From: Candidatus Fermentithermobacillaceae bacterium | Lineage (GTDB): Bacteria; Bacillota; Sulfobacillia; Fermentithermobacillales; Fermentithermobacillaceae | DNA: 5,459 nt | Assembly (NCBI GenBank): GCA_012842105.1 | Contig: DUTL01000093.1 | Span: 1 to 5,459, forward strand | Direction: 5' to 3' | Part shown: piece after piece, positions 1 to 5,224 of the stretch | How the letters are laid out: each line of letters starts with the position of its first letter | How positions within the stretch are numbered: position 1 is the first letter of the stretch | Position numbers and translations under genes: made by a program | The notes under the pieces: model-generated | The model's database searches: none | The model's input: only the letters and a program-made list of their open reading frames with translations | Told to the model about the DNA's origin: nothing

Positions 1-69
1 ATTCAAGGTGCCCGCTGTTTGACGCCTACTTCCTAGTTGGTTTCCATCCCTCATAGGTAGGCTAAGACC
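1..69 (-). CRISPR. Edge of a CRISPR array: one repeat (40-69) and one spacer (1-39, cut by window edge)
   Basis: On the minus strand, 69-40 reads as a 30-nt unit containing CTTAGCCTACCTATGAGGG and ending in GATGGAAAC. From memory this is nearly identical to the clostridial type I-B repeat class that runs GTTTTTAGCCTACCTATGAGG and ends ATTGAAAC. The differences are at the 5' end (next to the insertion element) and one base in the 3' handle. The terminal GAAAC and the minus-strand sense suggest crRNA transcription leftward, so 39-1 would be the first visible spacer, without similarity to anything else here. Only one repeat is visible, so the array is inferred from the repeat sequence rather than from repetition. 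The leader expected at higher coordinates is missing; insertion-element sequence lies there instead. No cas genes are present. Confidence 0.6.
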
Positions 70-424
70 GACTTTTGTGTAAATGAGCCTTCAGGTCGAG
101 GTATAATCATTGCTTGATCACCTCCAAACGGTCTTCGAATCGGATGACAAACTGCGATAGATATCTTGCCCAATCTTTTATCGGGAAAGTCCATTTCCTG
201 GTTATGTCCATAGTTGCCAGGTAGATGATTTTCCTGAGAGATTCGTCGCCAGGATACGATGTCTTGGCTTTAGTGACTTTTCGAAGTTATCTATGGTAAC
301 CCTCTACTGTGTTCGTTGTGTAGATTAGCTTGCGGATCTCTGGTGAATAGCCGTAGTAAGTCGTCAATTCAAGCCAGTTGTTTTTCCAGGACTTAATGAC
401 TGTAGGGTACTTATTGCCCCAATT
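70..424 (-). mobile_element. Remnant of an IS256-family insertion sequence (3' part only)
   Basis: The remnant holds the C-terminal third of an IS256/mutator-type transposase (107-424) plus its downstream end. Between the transposase stop and the CRISPR repeat, the minus strand reads ATTTACACAAAAGTC, which resembles the ACACAAAA-containing terminal inverted repeats of IS256-family elements, so the outer end of the element probably lies around 62-75. The other end is missing: similarity to transposases stops at about 424, seven bases before the -35 box of the next promoter. No target duplication can be assessed because only one end survives. Confidence 0.65.
107..424 (-). pseudogene. Truncated IS256-family transposase with in-frame stop
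   Basis: Reading the minus strand from 424 to 107 gives 105 residues and a TGA stop at 109-107. The segments seen are WGNKYPTVIKSW, then LIYTTNTVEGYHR, then LRKVTKAK, then IIYLATMDITRKWTFPIKDW, and the ending FVIRFEDRLEVIKQ. This is the canonical order of the IS256 transposase C-terminus (WG.KYP, IYTTN..E..HR.LRKVTK, LAT.NI..KW, W...L.QF.IRFEDRL). An in-frame TAA at 289-287 sits where intact members have Gln in HRQLRKVTK, consistent with a single C-to-T change. Everything N-terminal of the WG motif, including two of the three catalytic acidic residues, is missing, so the gene is inactive. Confidence 0.85.
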
Positions 425-430
425 TAGTAT

Positions 431-460
431 TTGACATTTTTGGGCAATGGACTGTATACT
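431..460 (+). promoter_or_regulatory. Sigma-A-type promoter for the riboswitch transcript
   Basis: There is a perfect -35 TTGACA at 431-436 and a -10 TATACT at 455-460, separated by 18 nt, with an A/T-rich stretch just after. Transcription would start near 466-470, about 20-25 nt before the riboswitch aptamer and in the same direction as the three-gene operon. No other convincing plus-strand promoter was found between here and the ligase gene. Confidence 0.75.
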
Positions 461-487
461 CTTATTATACGTGAGAAATCATATGGT

Positions 488-608
488 TTGGCGCTGAATC
501 TCTGGTGACAGAGAACGGGGGACCCAACTTTTGGGGCTAATCGCAGTTAGCGTAGGGTCACAACCCTTTCGACCCGAGCCCGTCAGCTAACCTCGTAAGC
601 GTGGAAAA
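488..608 (+). ncRNA. Cyclic-di-AMP riboswitch (ydaO/yuaA class) aptamer
   Basis: Hallmark conserved segments occur in the right order: GAACGGGGGACCCA at 513-526, TTGGGGCTAATC at 531-542, a hairpin AGGGT-CACA-ACCCT at 554-567, TTTCGACCCGAGCC at 567-580, and CCGTCAGCTAACCTCGTAAG at 580-599. Supporting helices are CGCT 492-495 with AGCG 598-601 (closing stem), TCTCTG 499-504 with CAGAGA 509-514, and CCCAA 523-527 with TTGGG 531-535. The class binds c-di-AMP and usually turns expression off when ligand is high; known targets include cell-wall hydrolases/Rpf-like proteins and potassium or osmolyte transport. A promoter sits just upstream and the next intact genes in this sense are the ligase/opine dehydrogenase/mutase operon. 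The aptamer is well conserved, so it is probably functional or only recently orphaned. Confidence 0.92.
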
Positions 609-672
609 GGGAGGCTCTCACAATCCACGGCACCCTTGTGCCGCATGTTCGAACACAATCAGTTCGGCCTCC
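609..672 (+). promoter_or_regulatory. Possible expression platform downstream of the riboswitch
   Basis: A hairpin CGGCAC-CCTT-GTGCCG occupies 628-643. It is enclosed by a potential long-range pairing of GGAGGC (610-615) with GCCTCC (667-672). No run of T follows, so this is not a standard intrinsic terminator. The purine-rich GGGAGG at 609-614 could be a ribosome binding site that the GCCTCC strand masks, but the only nearby start (ATG 645) opens a 20-codon frame. Its regulatory role is inferred only from position. Confidence 0.35.
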
Positions 673-908
673 ACAAATATCTGTCTCACGTTCAAATTCA
701 GGTGTAAAGCCGTGTGCTTGTAGTTGTTTTGCTTTGGCGACGGTAGCTTAAGCTGTGCGGCCTGCCAACGCAAGAGCGCATTACTGGCTTTCACCTCTGG
801 CTTCGCTTCCGGGAAGGTGGCACCTTCTCTTAGGTTTGCATTGCCGGGAACAACAGCCAGGACAATTTACGCTGCAAGCACTTGAGAAGAAGAACGATCT
901 AGTTTGAC
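645..908 (+). other. Long region without an intact gene between riboswitch and operon; possible decayed gene
   Basis: All plus-strand frames are interrupted. The frame from ATG 645 gives MFEHNQFGLHKYLSHVQIQV and stops. Shortly after, it reads SRVLVVVLLW, and the neighbouring frame reads ALATVA, together resembling a frameshifted signal-peptide core. The c-di-AMP riboswitch class often precedes exported cell-wall proteins, so a decayed gene of that kind is possible, but no domain can be named. The stretch also contains two mutually exclusive inverted repeats, CTTCC-G-GGAAG at 806-816 and GAAGGTG-G-CACCTTC at 813-827, which could act as alternative leader structures. No terminator with a T-tract was seen, so read-through into the operon is plausible. 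Confidence 0.35.
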
Positions 909-928
909 CAAGGAGATGGTATGCTCTG
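909..928 (+). promoter_or_regulatory. Ribosome binding site that decides the ligase start
   Basis: AAGGAG lies at 910-915. An ATG at 921 follows at good spacing but opens only a 15-codon frame. The frame of the ligase has CTG at 926, ten bases after the site, then encodes HIAIVTNSK, the expected first beta strand of the fold. No good site precedes ATG 989. The site therefore supports an N-terminus near 921-926, either by a CTG start or, if a CT dinucleotide in CTCT was gained recently (or is a sequencing error), by ATG 921. Confidence 0.6.
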
Positions 929-1942
929 CATATTGCAATTGTCACTAATTCAAAGGAATCAAACCTAGCCAAATACGATCCTAATTCCATGCCTCAGGCT
1001 GAGGTTACATGCAAAGCCGTAGCACAAGCTCTGTCTGAACTGGAACATGACGTTCAGATAATTGAGGTTGGGCCGAGACTATTGATTGAACTTGGAAACG
1101 CGCAACCAGACGCAGTATTCAACATTGCCACAGGCTACCATACGAAAAAAGACCAGGCAAACATAGCTGCAATGCTGGAACTCAGCGGAATTCCGTTTAC
1201 CGGTTCCAATTCCACCGCTCACCTAGCCGGACTGCAAAAGCATATATCAAAGATGACTTTCAGGGCCCACAACGTTCCAACGCCTAACTTCCACGTAATC
1301 TACGACAACCAGAGTGTTCACGGGTTATTTGAAGGCTTCCCGGTCCCAGGACATGAATTCAGCCATGAACTGCCTGTTCCGGTCATAGTGAAGCCCGGGG
1401 CAGAAGGCTCAAGCATAGGCATATTCCCTGAGAGCGTGACTCAGGCTCCGGTTCAAGCCAGATCGCTGGCTGCAAAGCTTCTGGACTCCCTTGACCCGCC
1501 TGTGCTGATAGAAGAGTACATTCCAGGCCGCGAGTTTACGGTAGCCGTAATCGGCTATCCGCAACCGTCAGCGCTTCCCGTAGAAGAAATAGTGTTTGAT
1601 AACGGTGACATGTACACATATGGTGTGAAAACCCGGGACAGTGTAAAGCCTGTCTGCCCTGCACAGATCTCTGAAAAACTCAGTCACAAGATTCAGGATA
1701 CAGCCTTGAGGGCATTTGAAGCCATTGGCTGCAGAGACATCGGACGGGTAGACATAAGGCTATCCGAGGACGAACAGCCCTTTGTCCTGGAAATCAACAC
1801 GCTCCCAGGCTTGATGCCTGACTACAGTGAAGTCCCAAGAATTGCCCAAGCAGCCGGGATCAGCTATTCCGAACTTGTTGGGATTATTCTTCAGGGAGCA
1901 CTCAGACGTGGAAACCAGAAGCATATCCATCCAAGCATGTGA
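926..1942 (+). CDS. D-Ala-D-Ala ligase-like ATP-grasp amide ligase
   Basis: This is an ATP-grasp enzyme of the D-alanine-D-alanine ligase superfamily. Such enzymes form an acyl phosphate from ATP and join it to an amine, in the cytoplasm. Numbered from ATG 989 (317 residues), visible motifs are FNIATG with LELSGIPFTGSN (44-73), VKPGAEGSSIG (134-144, phosphate loop region), VLIEEYIPGREFTVAV (172-187), GRVDIRL (252-258) and FVLEINTLPG (265-274, Mg-binding E/N), so all ATP-grasp parts are present. The start was moved to CTG 926, adding 21 residues that include HIAIVTNSK; from ATG 989 the protein would lack the first strand of the N-terminal domain. By mental alignment with E. coli DdlB, the Glu that holds the first D-Ala (Glu15) is Gln, the Lys-Tyr pair is Lys-Thr, and the loop after NTLPG is one residue longer. 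The substrate is thus probably not D-Ala-D-Ala, which also fits the company of an opine dehydrogenase and a B12 mutase. An 81-bp gap separates it from the next gene. The fold is sure; the substrate is unknown. Confidence 0.85.
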   Translation: MHIAIVTNSKESNLAKYDPNSMPQAEVTCKAVAQALSELEHDVQIIEVGPRLLIELGNAQPDAVFNIATGYHTKKDQANIAAMLELSGIPFTGSNSTAHLAGLQKHISKMTFRAHNVPTPNFHVIYDNQSVHGLFEGFPVPGHEFSHELPVPVIVKPGAEGSSIGIFPESVTQAPVQARSLAAKLLDSLDPPVLIEEYIPGREFTVAVIGYPQPSALPVEEIVFDNGDMYTYGVKTRDSVKPVCPAQISEKLSHKIQDTALRAFEAIGCRDIGRVDIRLSEDEQPFVLEINTLPGLMPDYSEVPRIAQAAGISYSELVGIILQGALRRGNQKHIHPSM

Positions 1943-1955
1943 TGCTGCAATCGCA

Positions 1956-1998
1956 TATGTGTCAATCGTGTCTGCAGACATGTTTAGGTTATGTGTCA
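1956..1998. repeat. Intergenic palindrome flanked by direct repeats
   Basis: In the 81-bp gap between the ligase and the dehydrogenase there is a perfect 12-bp palindrome TGTCTGCAGACA at 1969-1980. It is flanked by two copies of TATGTGTCA at 1956-1964 and 1990-1998. The arrangement is operator-like, or an RNA hairpin/processing site within the operon. There is no T-tract, so it is not a terminator. No regulator is recognised. Confidence 0.3.
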
Positions 1999-2010
1999 TT
2001 ACTACTTGAG

Positions 2011-2026
2011 AGGAGGTTAGCAATTG
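2011..2026 (+). promoter_or_regulatory. Strong RBS with TTG start
   Basis: A consensus AGGAGG at 2011-2016 is followed, seven bases later, by TTG 2024-2026. No in-frame ATG or GTG lies between this site and the Rossmann fold, so TTG is the start of the opine dehydrogenase. The first encoded residues (fMet-AEEILFPELLPDS) lead into the dinucleotide-binding strand. Confidence 0.8.
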
Positions 2027-3148
2027 GCTGAAGAGATTCTTTTTCCAGAGCTACTGCCGGATTCAACAGTTGCGGTGATTGGGGCGGGGAACGGTGGCCA
2101 GGCCATGGCAGGTTTCCTAGCCCTGCGAGGATTTGGAGTGAACCTCTGGAACAGATCAGAAGACAAGGTCAAAGCCCTCAACCAGATTGGCGGTATCATC
2201 TTAGAAGGCCAGGTAGGCGGCTTTGCCCAACCGAATGTGATAACGTCGGATATTGGCGAGGCGGTGCATGAGGCCAAAGTGATCATGGTCACAGTGCCGG
2301 CGTCAGGGCATCGAGACGTAGCGGCAAGAATGGCCCCCTGGCTTTCAGATGGGCAAATTGTTGTGCTTAACCCTGGCCGGACAGGCGGTGCGCTGGAATT
2401 CAGGCAGTCATTGTTGAAAAATCAGTGCAACTGTGATGTAACCATTGCAGAAGCAGGCACATTCATATATGCAAGCAGAACTGTAGCGCCAGGTGTTTCT
2501 CACATATACAGCATTAAGCACAGGGTGCCTGTGGCTGCGCTTCCGGCAACAAGGACCATGGAAGTGGTTCGGGTTTTGAGAAGAGCATATCCCCAGTTTA
2601 TCCCTGCGGAAAGTGTTCTGTTCACAAGTTTTGACAATATCGGCGCCATTTTTCATCCTTTGCCTGTCATGCTAAACGCAGGCAGGATCGAGAGCAACTT
2701 AACATATGAACACTACAAAGAAGGAATTACGCCCTCAATAGCAAGAGCGTTGGAAGTGCTGGACAACGAAAGGCTTGCCATAGCCAAAGCTTTCGGGGTG
2801 CGCGCTCGTTCGGCCCTGGGCTGGATGAACCAAACCTATGGAGTTAAGGCACCTTGCTTATACGAGGCGGTGCAACAGAATCCCGGATATGAAGGAATTA
2901 GCGCCCCTACCGGCCTAAATCACCGGTACATCTTCGAAGACATTCCATTCAGCCTGATCCCGCTCGCATCATTTGCCAAAATTGCAGGTGTGAAAGTGCC
3001 TGTAATGGAATCTGCCATATCTTTGGCAAGTGCGCTTCGGGGCGTTGATTACCGGGCAGCAGGAAGGTGCACTGAAACCATGGGCATTGCAGGCATGGAT
3101 GTAAGCAGCATTCTCAATTTGGTGTTAGGAGGAGATACCAAACTATGA
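2024..3148 (+). CDS. NAD(P)-dependent opine (octopine/nopaline-type) dehydrogenase
   Basis: This enzyme of the octopine/nopaline dehydrogenase family reductively condenses an amino acid's amine with an alpha-keto acid using NAD(P)H, or runs in reverse. It is cytoplasmic, 374 residues, and of full family length. The N-terminal Rossmann domain shows VAVIGAGNGG (16-25) and LNPGRTGGALEF (115-126), the latter typical of this family. The C-terminal helical domain starts near 200 with FDNIGAIFHPLPVMLNAGR (203-221). H211, R301 and D306 (HRYIFEDIP) match the catalytic His, Arg and Asp; the 95-residue His-Asp distance equals that remembered for Arthrobacter CENDH (H202/D297), and the five-residue Arg-Asp spacing equals that of scallop octopine dehydrogenase. 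The enzyme looks active. Starts at TTG behind a consensus RBS and overlaps the mutase gene by ATGA, implying translational coupling. Substrates are not predictable from sequence; opine products include energy metabolites, crown-gall opines and metallophores. Confidence 0.92.
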   Translation: MAEEILFPELLPDSTVAVIGAGNGGQAMAGFLALRGFGVNLWNRSEDKVKALNQIGGIILEGQVGGFAQPNVITSDIGEAVHEAKVIMVTVPASGHRDVAARMAPWLSDGQIVVLNPGRTGGALEFRQSLLKNQCNCDVTIAEAGTFIYASRTVAPGVSHIYSIKHRVPVAALPATRTMEVVRVLRRAYPQFIPAESVLFTSFDNIGAIFHPLPVMLNAGRIESNLTYEHYKEGITPSIARALEVLDNERLAIAKAFGVRARSALGWMNQTYGVKAPCLYEAVQQNPGYEGISAPTGLNHRYIFEDIPFSLIPLASFAKIAGVKVPVMESAISLASALRGVDYRAAGRCTETMGIAGMDVSSILNLVLGGDTKL

Positions 3149-4986
3149 AGACCAACAAAGGCAAATCCCTGGCATATCCGGCTATGATCGCCGGAGTATC
3201 CATTGGAGACTGTGTACACGTAGCTGGAATATTAAACTTTCTGAAACTTGCAGAGTCCATCGGGTATCAGACCGAGTTTCTCGGGCCGGCTAAGTCTCCT
3301 GAAGACATCGCTGTTTGGACAAAGGCCAACCGGCCTGATATTCTTGCCATAGGCTACCGGCTTGACCCACACGCAGCACAACGGCTTATTGAACGTCTGA
3401 CAGCGGCACTGCATGAAACCGGGGCCCATCCGGTTCCAAGGCTAATGTTCGGAGGCACTCCCCCTGTAGCTGAAGTAGCTGAGGCGTCAGGCGTTTTCGA
3501 GAAGGTGTTTTCAGGGCTTGAGGATATCGATGAAATAGTGGCGTATCTCAAAGGAGAACCAAACTCATCCGGCGAGATCAATTATCCTGATGAATTGGCA
3601 GCAAGGATTTCCTGGAAAGCCCCCTACCCGCTCCTCCGGCACCACTTTGGATTGCCTTCGGTGGAATCTACCAGGGCTGGAATTGAACAGATCGCAGATG
3701 CACAAGTGCTTGATGTAATTTCTATAGGGCCTGACCAAAATGCTCAAGAGAATTTCTTTCATCCGGAAGACATGGATCCGGACCAAGAAGGAGCAGGAGG
3801 AGTTCCTGTTAGAAGCCCTCGAGACTTTGAATTGCTGTACGCTGCATCACGACGGGGCAACTATCCGTTGATGAGATGTTACAGTGGCACCAGGGATGTA
3901 ATCCGGTTTGGAGAGATGCTGCGAACCACTATACACAATGCCTGGACTGCCATCCCGCTTTGCTGGTACAACGTGCTCGACAGGCGGGGCCCCCGGGAAA
4001 TAGAGGAATCAATGACGGAAGCTAAGGCAGCAATGGCCTGGCATGCCAGGAATGACATTCCCGTTGAAGTCAACGAGGCCCACCACTGGAGCCTTCGTGA
4101 CGCACCGGATGTTGTTGCAGTTGTGGCTGCGTACCTTGCTGCATTGAACGCAAAATGCATGGGGGTTAAGGACTACGTTGCCCAGTACATGTTCAACACT
4201 CCCGCGGGAACTACCGCTTCCATGGATCTAGGTAAGATGCTGGCCAAACTTGAGCTCATTGAGTCCTTGGTTGACAATGATTTTAGGGTGTGGCGCCAGG
4301 TCAGGGCAGGACTAACCAGTTTCCCGGCTGACCAGGACATGGCCAAAGGGCAATTAGCCACATCAACCCTGGTTAGTATGAACCTCAAACCCCACATAGT
4401 TCACGTTGTGGGGTTCTGCGAAGGAGACCACGCTGCAACTCCCGAGGACATCATACAAAGCTGCAAAATTGCCCGGGGCGTTATCAGGAACTGCCTGCGC
4501 GGTATGCCCGACATGACATTGTCTCAAGAGGTTCAAGCAAGAAAGGCCCAGCTCATAGAAGAAGCAGGAATCCTGTTAAGAGCTATTGCCGGGTTGCCTG
4601 AATTAGTGCCTGGCCTGCTGGATTCGGCCGTGCCCGGTAACCCTGTATCATGCTCAACGTCAGATTCCAGAACGCAAAACACCCGTGCTTATTCCGCCGC
4701 TTCATCCGGGCAGGATGTAGCCGGAAGGCGCCCGTTGGGTTCACTGTCAGGATTGAGCCAGGAAGCCGGGGCGCTCACAAACCCAAGAGTTTTGGCTTAC
4801 ACAATAAAAACAGGGCTGTTAGATGCACCCCACCTTGTGGGAAACCCTGCTGCATGCGGACATATCCGTACGGCCATGGTTAACGGCGCCTGTGTAACGG
4901 TTGATCCTGATTCAGGAAAGGTGTTGGCTGAAGCGAAACGGGTGGAAAGAATTATCAGTGCTATAAGAAAAAGTGTTTCAGCGTAA
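3145..4986 (+). CDS. Fused B12-binding / glutamate-mutase-E-like carbon-skeleton mutase
   Basis: The protein has 613 residues, close to the sum of the glutamate (methylaspartate) mutase S (about 137) and E (about 483) subunits, and reads as an S-E fusion. Residues 13-137 form a B12-binding Rossmann-like domain (AGVSIGDCVHVAGILNF, PDILAIGYRL, LMFGGTPP). Residues 150-490 resemble the mutase E TIM barrel: IPLCWYNVL (270-278), DIPVEVNEAHHW (304-315) and MGVKDYVAQYMFNTPAG (339-355) align by eye with the GlmE stretch around SYNVPY, REPFG and VKNITVGYG. Residues 549-590 (VLAYTIKTGLLDAP to GACVTVDPDSG) match the GlmE C-terminal VKAFETGVMDIP...G.VRYLEFG block. A Ser/Gly/Ala-rich stretch (about 491-545) precedes this tail. 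Two oddities stand out. The cobalt-ligand motif is DCVHVAG rather than DxHxxG, one extra residue before His25. Glutamate-contact positions of GlmE appear changed, so another substrate is likely. ATG overlaps the previous stop (ATGA); RBS AGGAGGAG at 3127-3134. The expected chemistry is an adenosylcobalamin radical rearrangement; the substrate is unknown. Confidence 0.8.
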   Translation: MKTNKGKSLAYPAMIAGVSIGDCVHVAGILNFLKLAESIGYQTEFLGPAKSPEDIAVWTKANRPDILAIGYRLDPHAAQRLIERLTAALHETGAHPVPRLMFGGTPPVAEVAEASGVFEKVFSGLEDIDEIVAYLKGEPNSSGEINYPDELAARISWKAPYPLLRHHFGLPSVESTRAGIEQIADAQVLDVISIGPDQNAQENFFHPEDMDPDQEGAGGVPVRSPRDFELLYAASRRGNYPLMRCYSGTRDVIRFGEMLRTTIHNAWTAIPLCWYNVLDRRGPREIEESMTEAKAAMAWHARNDIPVEVNEAHHWSLRDAPDVVAVVAAYLAALNAKCMGVKDYVAQYMFNTPAGTTASMDLGKMLAKLELIESLVDNDFRVWRQVRAGLTSFPADQDMAKGQLATSTLVSMNLKPHIVHVVGFCEGDHAATPEDIIQSCKIARGVIRNCLRGMPDMTLSQEVQARKAQLIEEAGILLRAIAGLPELVPGLLDSAVPGNPVSCSTSDSRTQNTRAYSAASSGQDVAGRRPLGSLSGLSQEAGALTNPRVLAYTIKTGLLDAPHLVGNPAACGHIRTAMVNGACVTVDPDSGKVLAEAKRVERIISAIRKSVSA

Positions 4987-5077
4987 GGGGACTGAGAAAA
5001 TCGCGTTTTTGGTGAGCAAGCCAGCCGGGTGGTACGCCACGTGTACCATCCAGCCCGATTTTCTCGCGATTGCCCCT
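4986..5077. repeat. Extended inverted repeat immediately after the mutase stop codon
   Basis: GAGAAAATCG at 4994-5003 is perfectly complementary to CGATTTTCTC at 5056-5065. Outside it, AGGGG (4986-4990) pairs with CCCCT (5073-5077). The arms enclose the first of the three TGGTAC hairpins. There is no T-tract, so it is not a standard rho-independent terminator, but it would form a strong structure at the 3' end of the operon transcript. Confidence 0.55.
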
Positions 5078-5160
5078 GTGAGTGGTACACCCTGCGTACC
5101 AACAAACCCTGTTTCTGATAAGAAGTCGTTCCGGGTGGTACGCCACGTGTGCCATCCAGC
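5025..5160. repeat. Three hairpin/palindrome units with exact 53-bp period
   Basis: The unit core is TGGTAC-N7-GTACCA. Copies lie at 5030-5048, 5083-5101 and 5136-5154; each start is exactly 53 bp from the last. In the third copy the right arm is GTGCCA, which keeps pairing through a G-U wobble. Copies 1 and 3 are identical at 29 of 30 positions over 5025-5054 and 5131-5160, including the flank CCGGG and the trailing CCATCCAGC, whereas the middle copy keeps only the dyad arms and the loop length. The linkers show weak similarity. This suggests an old tandem duplication under selection for structure, or a row of dyad protein-binding sites five helical turns apart. It lies between convergent genes. 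Confidence 0.75.
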
Positions 5161-5224
5161 GTGGTTCTGGCCTGATTTCCGACAAGATGAAGTATCAGCC
5201 TTCTCAAAGACTCTTAGGTTCCTC

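Noticed and set aside
628..643. CGGCAC/GTGCCG hairpin as an intrinsic terminator of the riboswitch
   Set aside because: It is not followed by a T-tract; kept only as part of a possible expression platform.
904..938. TTGACC ... TATTGC as a promoter for the ligase gene
   Set aside because: It overlaps the RBS and start codon, so a transcript from it would lack the translation signals.
781..990. Minus-strand 69-codon frame over the leader region
   Set aside because: It overlaps the ligase RBS and N-terminus, has Cys/Ser/Arg-rich composition without domain features, and no convincing RBS.
1760..2656. Minus-strand and alternative plus frames inside the ligase and dehydrogenase genes
   Set aside because: They are antisense or shadow frames of clearly recognised protein families.
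5025..5160. CRISPR-like reading of the 30-nt repeats at 5025-5054 and 5131-5160
   Set aside because: The middle copy has diverged except for its dyad arms, and the spacing and inverted-repeat design fit hairpins or binding sites better than repeat-spacer units.
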